Source: Oenococcus oeni DSM 20252 = AWRIB129 (GTDB lineage Bacteria; Bacillota; Bacilli; Lactobacillales; Lactobacillaceae). Taken from it: a stretch of DNA of 64,000 nucleotides. Made by a program: the position numbers and the translations under genes. Shown in pieces: positions 50,678 to 59,202 of the stretch; positions within the stretch are counted from its first letter, which is position 1; each line of letters starts with the position of its first letter. The stretch is from positions 162 to 64,161 of the forward strand of contig NZ_AQVA01000003.1 in NCBI RefSeq assembly GCF_000372485.1, read 5' to 3'. The notes below the pieces were generated by a model. The model was not told the DNA's origin, did not search any database, and worked only from the letters and a program-made list of their open reading frames with translations.

Positions 50678-51814
50678 ATGAATTATGTGACAAATTTGAC
50701 AAAAGAAAATCTTGCCGGGGAGCGAATAGGCGTCTTTTTCGGTACATTCGCGCCCTTACACGTTGGTCATCAAGCTGAAATATACAAAGCGGCTGCTTTA
50801 AATGATGGCGTACTCGTTGTAACTTCGGGATACACCGGCGATCGGGGCGAACAAATTGGCCTGCCGTTGCGGAAACGTTTCCGTTATTTACGACAGGCTT
50901 TTGCCGACGAATGGCAGATTAAAGTTGATTATTTAAATGAAGATGGGATTCCAAAGATGCCTGACGGCTGGGACGTTTGGCTGGATAAATTATTAGGAAT
51001 TATTAAACGGAATATCGTTAACAAAAATGCGAAAATTACTTTTTATACCGGTGAACCGGATTATAAAAAGGAGATAGAAAAGCGACTAGGGGATAACCCT
51101 CAATTTCGCGTTTCTTTAATGGATCGCACAATTTTAAATATTTCGGCAACTAAAATAAGAAAAGAGCCTTTAAAATACTGGGATTATATCAATCGTGTTT
51201 TTCGTCGCCATTTTGTCCAAAAAGTTGTTGTAATGGGATCTTCCAATTCTGGGAAATCAACCTTGATTAGACGATTGGCCCGTTCTGCCAATTCGCCTTT
51301 TTCAGATGACTTTGCGGCGATTTATCAGGAAGAATCGAATGTTGCTGATTCGGAAATGGACATTAAGGACTATTCGAATATCATTCAAGGTCAGTATCAG
51401 GCTAATTCATTGGAAATCAATTCACCAGCAAATAATGGTTTGGCAATTTTTAATGGGGATGCCATCAGCCTTCAAGCTTATTCGAATTTATTATTAAATC
51501 AGGATGAGCGGCTGCAGCTAAAACATTTGTATAATACAATTATTTCGGCTGAGGAATTCGATTTAATTCTTGTGATTCCACCTTTCAGCGATCCGAGAAG
51601 AAAGGTTATTCGTTTCACCGGAGCAGCAATTGATCCAGTTGCTTATTATCAGGAATTAATCCGTTTAATCGATTTTTATGGTTTTTCCGATAAAATGGTT
51701 GTTTTAAATGCAAAGAACCAGACTGACGATCCGGCCGGATATTATGCGCGTTACTTGCAGGCTCTTGATGCAATTGAAAAATACACCAGTTTCGATATTG
51801 AACATCATCGATAA
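50678..51814 (+). CDS. NadR-like NMN adenylyltransferase / nicotinamide riboside kinase
   Basis: 378 residues in two domains. The N-terminal nucleotidyltransferase has GVFFGTFAPLHVGHQAEIYK (HxGH at the AMP site) and NISATKIRKEP, the ISxTxIR closing motif. The C-terminal kinase has VVVMGSSNSGKSTLIRRLAR as P-loop and LILVIPPFSDPRRKVIRF. NadR makes NAD from nicotinamide riboside/NMN; this fits PncB at 43.8 kb. The start chosen (MNYVTNLTKENLAGERI) avoids overlap with the divergent aminotransferase; an ATG 57 bases upstream is also in frame, and no ribosome site decides. Confidence 0.85.
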   Translation: MNYVTNLTKENLAGERIGVFFGTFAPLHVGHQAEIYKAAALNDGVLVVTSGYTGDRGEQIGLPLRKRFRYLRQAFADEWQIKVDYLNEDGIPKMPDGWDVWLDKLLGIIKRNIVNKNAKITFYTGEPDYKKEIEKRLGDNPQFRVSLMDRTILNISATKIRKEPLKYWDYINRVFRRHFVQKVVVMGSSNSGKSTLIRRLARSANSPFSDDFAAIYQEESNVADSEMDIKDYSNIIQGQYQANSLEINSPANNGLAIFNGDAISLQAYSNLLLNQDERLQLKHLYNTIISAEEFDLILVIPPFSDPRRKVIRFTGAAIDPVAYYQELIRLIDFYGFSDKMVVLNAKNQTDDPAGYYARYLQALDAIEKYTSFDIEHHR

Positions 51815-51905
51815 TCTTTTGGACGGTATTTTTCTTCGTTTCCATATTTTACGCATTGTTAATTATTAGTTTCTCACTTATTAAAACCGCTACAATATTT
51901 AAGGT

Positions 51906-53405
51906 ATGAGAGAAGATTTTACAAATGAAATTGTTACTGAATCGCTGAATGAAGCGGGTATTCTAGTGGAGAAACCTTCCGAAATAAGGCGGCACTTTGA
52001 TGATTTACAATTTGATTCTCGTAAAGTCACAAAGAAGAACACACTTTTCGTCGTAAAAGGCGCTTTTAAAATAGAATATTTAACAGCTTCTTTACTTGAT
52101 AAAATTTCCGGCATTGTGACGAGTCGGAAAGAAAAAATAAATATTCCGAATTTGCCGCATTGGATTGTTTCTAATTCACAAATTGCTTTGGCGGTTCTGT
52201 CTGCAGAATTTTTTGGCCATCCGGAAAAGAAGTTGAAAATTCTCGGAATCACGGGCACAAAAGGAAAAACGAGTTCTACTTACATGGCCTATAGTCTTTT
52301 AGATCGGCTGACCAACCATCAAACTGCTATGTTCTCAACGATCGATACCTTTTTAGGTCGGGGAATTAAATTTAAAAGCGAATTGACAACCCCAGAGTCT
52401 TATGAACTTTTCTCCAATATGAAAAAAGCACTCGATAACGGTAATAAGTACTTAGTGATGGAAGTCAGTTCCCAGTCCTATTTAAAAAATCGCGTTTTTG
52501 GAATTCATTTTAAAGTGGGTGCCTTTTTAAATATTAGTCCTGACCATATTGGTATTAATGAGCATCCAACCTTTGCTGATTATTTGGCTCATAAAAAAAT
52601 GCTTGCGGAGAATTCCGACGTTTTTGTCTCGAATATCGATGATGCTCATGGACAGGAATTTATTGATCATGCAAAATCTTTTGGAGCAAAAACAGTTTCT
52701 GTTTCCGAAAATAAAAAAGCTGATGTCAATTTCCATATTAAAAAAGCGGACCTTGACGAATCGATTTTCTATTTAACAGAAAAAGGGAATAGTCAAGAAT
52801 TCTTATTGGACATTCCTGGTGTTTTTAATATCTATAATGCTTCGGTTGCAATTGCAATGGTTCGCGAAATGGGTTTTAAACCGGAAAAAGCTAAAAAAGC
52901 ACTGGCAGAATTGCAAATCCCTGGTCGAATGGTGAAAATAAAGACCAAATCGCATGGTTTGATCATTGTTGATTACGCCCATAACGGTCAAGCTGTCACA
53001 ACTTTATTAACTTTCTTGAAATCTCAGCATCAAGGAGGCAAAATTATCATTGTTCTCGGATCTCCAGGAGATAAAGGCAAAGATCGTCGTTCTCAATTCG
53101 GTGAAGTTATAAGTAAATTTGTCGATGTTGCATATCTAACGACTGATGATCCGGGTACCGAGGATCCACATCAAATAAATAATCAGATTAGAAAAGCAAT
53201 CAGCAATCCGAATGTCGAACTTCACGAAGAACTCGATCGCAGCAAAGCAATTCAGGAGGCAATTAAAAAAGCAAATATAAATGACCTGGTTGTTCTGGCA
53301 GCCAAAGGGGAAGATGCCTTTCAAAAAACAAATCACGTCGATGTTCCTTATCTTGGAGATAAAAAGGTTGCTGAAGAGTTTTTAGCCGAAATTGAGAAAG
53401 TCTGA
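51906..53405 (+). CDS. murE: UDP-N-acetylmuramyl-tripeptide synthetase (MurE)
   Basis: Adds the third amino acid of the peptidoglycan stem peptide in the cytoplasm. It is 499 residues long. The N-terminal substrate domain has LQFDSRKVTKKNTLFVVKGA. The ATP site is GITGTKGKTSS near residue 118, with TIDTFLGRG and EVSSQSYLKNRVFGIHFKVG beyond it. The third domain contains VDYAHNGQAV and DDPGTEDPHQI, the region that sets amino acid choice; the usual DAP motif DNPRxEDP is not matched, which fits lysine. It is followed after 26 bases by a small DUF2187-like gene, in one operon. Confidence 0.93.
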   Translation: MREDFTNEIVTESLNEAGILVEKPSEIRRHFDDLQFDSRKVTKKNTLFVVKGAFKIEYLTASLLDKISGIVTSRKEKINIPNLPHWIVSNSQIALAVLSAEFFGHPEKKLKILGITGTKGKTSSTYMAYSLLDRLTNHQTAMFSTIDTFLGRGIKFKSELTTPESYELFSNMKKALDNGNKYLVMEVSSQSYLKNRVFGIHFKVGAFLNISPDHIGINEHPTFADYLAHKKMLAENSDVFVSNIDDAHGQEFIDHAKSFGAKTVSVSENKKADVNFHIKKADLDESIFYLTEKGNSQEFLLDIPGVFNIYNASVAIAMVREMGFKPEKAKKALAELQIPGRMVKIKTKSHGLIIVDYAHNGQAVTTLLTFLKSQHQGGKIIIVLGSPGDKGKDRRSQFGEVISKFVDVAYLTTDDPGTEDPHQINNQIRKAISNPNVELHEELDRSKAIQEAIKKANINDLVVLAAKGEDAFQKTNHVDVPYLGDKKVAEEFLAEIEKV

Positions 53406-53431
53406 TAGAATAGCACGGTTAAGGAGAAAAT

Positions 53432-53713
53432 ATGCCACTTAAACCAAATGAATTAGCTGAACAAAATTCGAAGTTTCGAATCGGTGATGTTTTGTTGGCT
53501 GAGCCTTACGGCGGTTTGCAACACCCTATTACCGGGCAGGTTGAAAGAATTTATGAAAATTCGCTTTTAATCGAAATTACCGATAACCAAAAAGATGATC
53601 AGATAACCGTTACGGAGATGAATCATCGAGCTGTTGTGCCGATGGATTCAGTTGAAATTATCAAACATGGACCGAAACCAAAGCCGGCAGATGGCGATGG
53701 CAATAAAAAGTAA
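53432..53713 (+). CDS. DUF2187-like small protein
   Basis: 93 residues. FRIGDVLLAEPYGGLQHPIT and GQVERIYENSLLIEI form the KOW-like beta core, and a DQITVTEMNHRAVVPMDSVE segment closes it; the tail (GPKPKPADGDGNKK) is flexible. Families of this type are small cytoplasmic proteins of unknown role, often encoded next to wall genes. AAGGAG precedes the ATG by six bases. A terminator follows immediately, ending the murE unit. Confidence 0.75.
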   Translation: MPLKPNELAEQNSKFRIGDVLLAEPYGGLQHPITGQVERIYENSLLIEITDNQKDDQITVTEMNHRAVVPMDSVEIIKHGPKPKPADGDGNKK

Positions 53714-53739
53714 TCGAAAATAATGAATAATAATACTTC

Positions 53740-53759
53740 AACCGCGATTGCGGTTTTTT
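53740..53759 (+). terminator. Terminator of the murE operon
   Basis: AACCGC/GCGGTT around GATT is followed by TTTT; it lies 26 bases beyond the DUF2187-like stop. Confidence 0.85.
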
Positions 53760-53788
53760 AATTCGGAAGGGTCTGTATAATTAGATTT

Positions 53789-55489
53789 ATGAATTTTACG
53801 CATATTATTGCAGAAAAAATTAATCAAACTTTAGAAAATACTTTTGATTTAGACAAACTTGAGAAATTGGTTGAAAAACCCAAGGATCTTAATAGGGGCG
53901 ATTATGCCTTTCCGACTTTTTCTTTAGCCGCTAAATTTCATGAGGCACCTCAAAAAATTGCTTTGAAAATTGCCGATGAAATTGATCGAACCAATTTTGC
54001 CAATGTAAAAGCTGTTGGGCCTTATGTTAATTTTTTTATCCAAAGAGTTGAGTTTACTAATCAATTATTGAAAGAAATTCTACTGAATGATGATTTTGGC
54101 AGGAATAACCAAGGTGCCGGTAAAAAAATTGTTATTGATATGTCTTCTCCCAACATTGCCAAACCTATGAGTATGGGACATTTACGTTCGACCGTAATTG
54201 GCGAAGCAATTTCCAAGATTGCCAAAGCAAATGGTTACCAAACAATAAAAATAAACTTTCTTGGTGACTGGGGAACTCAATTTGGCTTAATGATTGCCGC
54301 TTACAAACTATGGGGCGATGATAAGCTAATCAACAAAAATCCGGTCGATGAATTAGTTAAACTTTATGTCAAAATTAACAAAGAATCGGAGACAGATAAA
54401 TCTTTAAAGGATTCTGGACGGGCTTGGTTTAAGAAATTAGAAGACGGCGATCCAGAGGCTGTTAAGCTGTGGAATTGGTTTAAAAGCGTTTCTTTAAAGG
54501 AATTTCAGGAAGTTTACGATCGTTTGGGAGTTAGTTTCGACTCGATGAATGGTGAAGCTTTTTATAACGATAAGATGGAGCCGGTTGTGAAAATGCTTGC
54601 TTCCAAAGGTTTGTTAACTGAGTCTCAAGGGGCGGAAATAGTTGATTTGCCTAATTTATTGCCAAAAGATAATTATCCAATAGCAATGATAAAACGTTCT
54701 GACGGGGCGACTCAATACATTACTCGAGATTTGGCCTCTGCTATTTATCGTCACGATGCGTATGACTTTGCTAAGTCCCTGTATGTTGTTGGCGCTGAAC
54801 AAAAGGACCATTTCGATCAGATGAAAGCAATTCTGAAGTTAGCCGGAGATGATTGGGCTGATGATATCGAACATATTGGTTTTGGAATGATTACAATGAA
54901 CGGAAAAAAAATGTCGACTCGAAAAGGAAATATTGTTCCTTTGGTTGATGTTTTGGATACAGCTCGTCAATTGGCTGCCGAACAAATTTCTGAAAAAAAT
55001 CCGGGACTTGAAAATGCGGATCATGTTGCCGAAGAAGTTGGTGCAGGTGCGGTTGTTTTTAATGATTTACAGAAGGATCGAAATCTATCGATCGATTTCA
55101 ATTTAGAAAAAATCGTTCAGTTTGAGGGAGATACTGGGCCTTATGTGCAGTATACACATGCTCGGGCAATGAGCATTTTGAGGAAATCCGGGCAGCAAGC
55201 CATTTTGAATACTGGGGTAACTTTTGTTGATGAAGAAGCCTGGCCGATTGTTTCAAGACTATCGGCTTATCCGGAAATGATTAAACGTGCTTGGCAGCTT
55301 CGGGAACCAAGTATTGTTGCTAAATATTTATTGAGTCTGGCTCGTGATTTCAATTCTTATTACGCACACACCAAGATTCTTGTTAACAATGAAAAAATGC
55401 AATCGCGTTTGTCTTTAGTCCAGGGCGTATGTTCCGTTTTGAAGAGTGGTTTAAATTTATTAGGAGTTTCTGCACCTAACCAAATGTAA
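53789..55489 (+). CDS. argS: Arginyl-tRNA synthetase
   Basis: 566 residues, class I synthetase that charges tRNA-Arg. The N-terminal ArgS-specific additional domain occupies about residues 1-100 (NRGDYAFPTFSLAAKFHEAP). SPNIAKPMSMGHLRST is the HIGH-type motif near residue 125 (written MGHL). KMSTRKGNIVPLVDVLD is the KMSKS-type motif near residue 372. GDTGPYVQYTHARAMSILRK begins the anticodon-binding helical domain. No strong ribosome site is seen before ATG at 53789. The next gene starts two bases after its stop. Confidence 0.97.
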   Translation: MNFTHIIAEKINQTLENTFDLDKLEKLVEKPKDLNRGDYAFPTFSLAAKFHEAPQKIALKIADEIDRTNFANVKAVGPYVNFFIQRVEFTNQLLKEILLNDDFGRNNQGAGKKIVIDMSSPNIAKPMSMGHLRSTVIGEAISKIAKANGYQTIKINFLGDWGTQFGLMIAAYKLWGDDKLINKNPVDELVKLYVKINKESETDKSLKDSGRAWFKKLEDGDPEAVKLWNWFKSVSLKEFQEVYDRLGVSFDSMNGEAFYNDKMEPVVKMLASKGLLTESQGAEIVDLPNLLPKDNYPIAMIKRSDGATQYITRDLASAIYRHDAYDFAKSLYVVGAEQKDHFDQMKAILKLAGDDWADDIEHIGFGMITMNGKKMSTRKGNIVPLVDVLDTARQLAAEQISEKNPGLENADHVAEEVGAGAVVFNDLQKDRNLSIDFNLEKIVQFEGDTGPYVQYTHARAMSILRKSGQQAILNTGVTFVDEEAWPIVSRLSAYPEMIKRAWQLREPSIVAKYLLSLARDFNSYYAHTKILVNNEKMQSRLSLVQGVCSVLKSGLNLLGVSAPNQM

Positions 55490-55491
55490 TT

Positions 55492-57555
55492 TTGTTTAAA
55501 AAGAATCAAAAATTTAAGTTCTTCATTAAAAAATTCCAACTAGTCCGCTGGGTTATTTTGTTTTTCCTTGTGGTCTTTTTTGTTGGATCATTTTATCTGA
55601 TTGTTCAGGCTCAAATGGCTGATGTGGACAAATTGTCTCAGCAGTTGGCCAAGCCAACAACTATTTATGACAAAAGTGGAAAAAAAGCCGGTGAATTAGC
55701 TGACCAAAAAGGAACTCAGGTCAGTTTGAAAGAAATTTCTCCAAATTTGAGGAAGGCCGTTCTTTCGACTGAAGATCGTAATTTTTATCATGAATTTGGT
55801 TTTTCTTTTAGCGGATATGCCCGGGCTTTGTGGTTATTTGTTCGTAACAAAATAACCGGTCGGAATTATATTTCCGGTGGTGGATCAACGATAACCCAAC
55901 AGCTAGCCAAAAATGCTTATCTTGGTCAGGAACAGACTTTTACGCGAAAGTTTAAGGAACTTTATTTATCGATTGAAATCGAAAAAAATTATTCTAAAAA
56001 TAAAATTCTTTCAATGTATCTTAATTCATCATATTTTGGCCATAATATTTATGGTGTCGAAGATGCTGCCGAGGGATATTTTGGTGTTTCGGCCGCTAAC
56101 CTTTCTGTTTCTCAGGCAGCTTCGATTGCCGGAATGCTGGCTAATCCAACTCTTTACGATCCAACAAAGTATTTGAAGTATGCAACCTCGAGACGAAATA
56201 CAGTCTTGCAGAACATGGTTTCAAACGATAAGCTTAGTCAAAAAAAAGCCACCGCTATCGAGAAAACGAAAGTAGTCGCGAAGACACCCAATGTAAGTCA
56301 AAAAACAAATTATCAATATCCTTGGTTTTTTGATGCCGTAATCGATGAGGCAATCAGCAAGTATCATTTGACCGAAACAGAAATTATGAACCGTGGCTAT
56401 AAAATCTACACCACACTTGATCAGGAAGACCAAAAAGATTTGCAGGAAGATTACAGCAATAAATATCTTTTTCCAGTCGAAGATGACCAATCCGCTTCAA
56501 TTGCTTTAAACGCCAGAACCGGTGGCGTATTGGCTGTAATCGGCGGCCGTGGGAAACATGTTTTCCGAGGCTTCAATCGAGCAATTCAGGCTAGACGTTC
56601 TCCTGGTTCTTTAATCAAGCCTCTGGTCGTTTATGCACCTGCTTTAAGCCGAGGATATAGTAGTACAAGTACTTTTCCGAATACGCCGATAACTTTTTCC
56701 GGAAACTATCGTCCAACAAATGCTTTGGGATATGAATCAGGCAAAGTTGATATGGCGACCGCTATTGCGGATTCGTATAATATTCCGGCTGTCTATTTGT
56801 TGGATAAGATTGGTGTTAAGACAGGCTACGATTATGCAAAAAAATTTGGTCTCCCAGTAGAAAAATCCGATGAAAATCTTGCATTGGCACTTGGTGGGAT
56901 GAAAGAAGGCGTTTCACCCCAGGAAATGGCACAGGCTTATACAGCTTTTGCAAATAATGGGAAGATGTCGGCTGCCCATTACATTACGAAAATTGTTGAT
57001 GCGACTGGTAGCGTGATTGTCAATCGTCCCGACGTTACACAAAAACAAGTTATTTCAAAAAAAGTCGCAAATGAAATGACTACTATGATGTTCGGCGTTT
57101 ATAAAGACGGAACGGGAGCCGCGGCAGCACCAAGCGGTTACAAAGTTGCCGGCAAAACCGGAACAACACAAGATGTCGATAATACAAGTATCCAGTATGC
57201 CTCAAAAGATTTATGGGCAATTGCTTATACACCTGATCTGGTAGTTGCTTCCTGGCAGGGTTATGATGTTTCAACGACTGGTAAAACATTGCCAACCTAT
57301 CTGAGCGAATCGTTAGGCCCGTTATTTAAGGTTCAAACCGAACAATTAATTTCCAATTCTCCACAGACAGCCTTCGGCAGTCAATCAAGTACAAAAGAAA
57401 GTAGTTCAAGTTGGCTTGATAAATTGAAAAATTTATTTAATAACTCTGGGAAAACAGGCAAAAATATCAGCAACCAATTCGCCGGGATCAAAGATAAGAT
57501 TTCTGATGCTTGGAATAGCTTGTCTAATTTCATTCAGGAACATTTAAAACAGTAA
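55492..57555 (+). CDS. Class A penicillin-binding protein (PBP1A/2A type)
   Basis: 687-residue bifunctional enzyme that polymerises glycan strands and crosslinks them. A TTG start and one helix (VRWVILFFLVVFFVGSFYLI, residues 18-37) are followed by the GT51 domain with STEDRNFYHEFGFSFSG, GGSTITQQLAKNAYLGQ and EIEKNYSKNKILSMYLN. The transpeptidase has RSPGSLIKP (active serine, SxxK), ADSYNIPAV (SxN) and VAGKTGTTQ (KTG). The tail is Ser-rich (SSTKESSSSWL) and then amphipathic. It is coupled to argS; the start codon is only two bases away and has no ribosome site, so reinitiation is likely. Confidence 0.93.
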   Translation: MFKKNQKFKFFIKKFQLVRWVILFFLVVFFVGSFYLIVQAQMADVDKLSQQLAKPTTIYDKSGKKAGELADQKGTQVSLKEISPNLRKAVLSTEDRNFYHEFGFSFSGYARALWLFVRNKITGRNYISGGGSTITQQLAKNAYLGQEQTFTRKFKELYLSIEIEKNYSKNKILSMYLNSSYFGHNIYGVEDAAEGYFGVSAANLSVSQAASIAGMLANPTLYDPTKYLKYATSRRNTVLQNMVSNDKLSQKKATAIEKTKVVAKTPNVSQKTNYQYPWFFDAVIDEAISKYHLTETEIMNRGYKIYTTLDQEDQKDLQEDYSNKYLFPVEDDQSASIALNARTGGVLAVIGGRGKHVFRGFNRAIQARRSPGSLIKPLVVYAPALSRGYSSTSTFPNTPITFSGNYRPTNALGYESGKVDMATAIADSYNIPAVYLLDKIGVKTGYDYAKKFGLPVEKSDENLALALGGMKEGVSPQEMAQAYTAFANNGKMSAAHYITKIVDATGSVIVNRPDVTQKQVISKKVANEMTTMMFGVYKDGTGAAAAPSGYKVAGKTGTTQDVDNTSIQYASKDLWAIAYTPDLVVASWQGYDVSTTGKTLPTYLSESLGPLFKVQTEQLISNSPQTAFGSQSSTKESSSSWLDKLKNLFNNSGKTGKNISNQFAGIKDKISDAWNSLSNFIQEHLKQ

Positions 57556-57597
57556 TCGTGTCGATGCTTTGATAAAATTGATGAGACAGGAGATAAT

Positions 57598-57942
57598 ATG
57601 GCAACATTATTTGATCAAGCTAAATTAATGGCAAGAGAATTACAGGATTCAGATGAGTTTAAACAGCTTTCGACAGCTTTGGCAAAAGTGAGAGCCGATC
57701 AGGAGGCCAACAGTGCTTTTCATGATTTTCAAGTGGCTCAAAAAGAAATTCAAGAACTTCAATCTAAGGGTGAGGAACCAAAGCCGGAACAAATTCAGCG
57801 TTGGCAAACCACCGCTCAAAAAGCTCAGCAACTTAAACCAATTAAAGATTTAAGTGTTGTTGAACAAAATTTAAATAATATGCTTGGCGAAGTTAATGAA
57901 ATTATCACTGCGCCGCTTAATGAGCTTTATTTGAATAATTAA
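57598..57942 (+). CDS. YlbF/YmcA family protein
   Basis: 114 residues, nearly all helical. MATLFDQAKLMARELQDSDE, FHDFQVAQKEIQELQSKGEE and PIKDLSVVEQNLNNMLGEVN are the family's three helical parts. In Bacillus, YlbF, YmcA and YaaT form the Y-complex that steers RNase Y activity and sporulation/competence. A lactobacillar homolog such as YheA-like proteins is often placed next to wall or repair genes. It lies directly upstream of the yhaO-yhaN-yhaM group, the same order as in B. subtilis (yheA/yhaO context from memory). AGGAG is near the ATG. Confidence 0.85.
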   Translation: MATLFDQAKLMARELQDSDEFKQLSTALAKVRADQEANSAFHDFQVAQKEIQELQSKGEEPKPEQIQRWQTTAQKAQQLKPIKDLSVVEQNLNNMLGEVNEIITAPLNELYLNN

Positions 57943-57987
57943 AAGAAATTCAAATCCGGCATGTCCGGTTTTTATAATCGAGGAAAA

Positions 57988-59202
57988 ATGAAATTTATTC
58001 ACGCAGCAGATATTCATTTAGGCAATCCGATCAGTGGAATTGATCGTAAAATAAATCTTCCGGAGGAAGTAAAAAAACAAATTGCTTTAGCAACTTTTAC
58101 AGCTTTTTCCAACGTTATCAAATTAGCCGTAGATCGACATGTTGATTTCGTTCTTTTTCCGGGTGATCTTTTCGATTCTAGTCAACAAAGCGCTTATCTT
58201 TATAATTTTTTGAATCAACAATTTCAAAATTTAAAAGAAGCCGGAATTGAAGCCTTCATATCTTTTGGTAATCATGATTTTCAATCGGATGTCGAAAATG
58301 ATTTTATCTGGCCTGAAAATGTCCATGCTTTTCCAAAATCTAAAGCAAAAACTTTTTTTCATGATTCATGGGATGGCAAGCGAGTTGCGATAACCGGTAC
58401 AAGTTTTGTTGTTCGCAACCCACGGGAAAGTCTTGTACCTTTATATCCAAGCCGCGATCAATCTGCCACATACCAAATCGGCATGTATCACGGGAGCCAA
58501 GGAAATTCATCGGCAAATAATTACGCGCCTTTTTCGGTTGGTGATTTGCAGGCTTTAAATTACGATTACTGGGCTTTAGGGCACATTCATGTTCGGCAAG
58601 TACTTTCAAAAAATCCAGCAATTGTTTATTCTGGCGATCCCCAGGGCCTTGATCTGACTGAAACGGGTGAAAAAGGTGTTTATTTTGTCAGTGATGAAAA
58701 TGATCAGGGCGGTTTGACAGCGGAATTTGTTCCTTGCAGCAGTTTTGTATTTGATAGTTTTGAGTTATCAATTAACGACCAGAGCGCGATTTCAAATATT
58801 TCCGATTTAATTGTTCAAGAATTATTAAGTTTTAATCATAAAAAAATGAGTCTAAATGCGATTCGAGTTAATTTATCGGCTTCGCTTCCGGAAAAAATTC
58901 TTGATCAGCTTACTGATACAAGTTTTTTGGATCTGGTTAATTCAAAAACCATTAGAGAAAAGCAGTTTTTGATCAAAATGGATTTAAATGTTGATCAAAA
59001 AAAAGATAATTTTAATCAGTTGGAAGAACGATACTGGCAGGCAGCCAAAAATGATGTTTTTGATGAACAAAGTTTTAATCAGGCTTTGTTGAGAACCTTC
59101 AATTCTAATCAGCAGTTTGTGATTCGGCATTTTACTGATCCAAATGTTCAGGCAAAACTGATGTCCAAAGCAGAACAAATAATTTCAGAAAGGATAAGTT
59201 GA
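57988..59202 (+). CDS. yhaO: SbcD-like DNA exonuclease YhaO
   Basis: 404 residues, calcineurin-type nuclease. MKFIHAADIHLGNPISG has the first metal motif (DIHLG), FPGDLFDSS the second, FGNHDFQS the third and YWALGHIHVRQVLS the last. The start at 57988 has GAGGAAAA directly upstream; an earlier in-frame ATG (57961) lies in a probable hairpin (AATCCGG/CCGGTTT) and lacks a site. Its stop overlaps the start of yhaN (TGATG). YhaO and YhaN form an SbcCD-like pair that processes DNA ends or hairpins. Confidence 0.9.
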   Translation: MKFIHAADIHLGNPISGIDRKINLPEEVKKQIALATFTAFSNVIKLAVDRHVDFVLFPGDLFDSSQQSAYLYNFLNQQFQNLKEAGIEAFISFGNHDFQSDVENDFIWPENVHAFPKSKAKTFFHDSWDGKRVAITGTSFVVRNPRESLVPLYPSRDQSATYQIGMYHGSQGNSSANNYAPFSVGDLQALNYDYWALGHIHVRQVLSKNPAIVYSGDPQGLDLTETGEKGVYFVSDENDQGGLTAEFVPCSSFVFDSFELSINDQSAISNISDLIVQELLSFNHKKMSLNAIRVNLSASLPEKILDQLTDTSFLDLVNSKTIREKQFLIKMDLNVDQKKDNFNQLEERYWQAAKNDVFDEQSFNQALLRTFNSNQQFVIRHFTDPNVQAKLMSKAEQIISERIS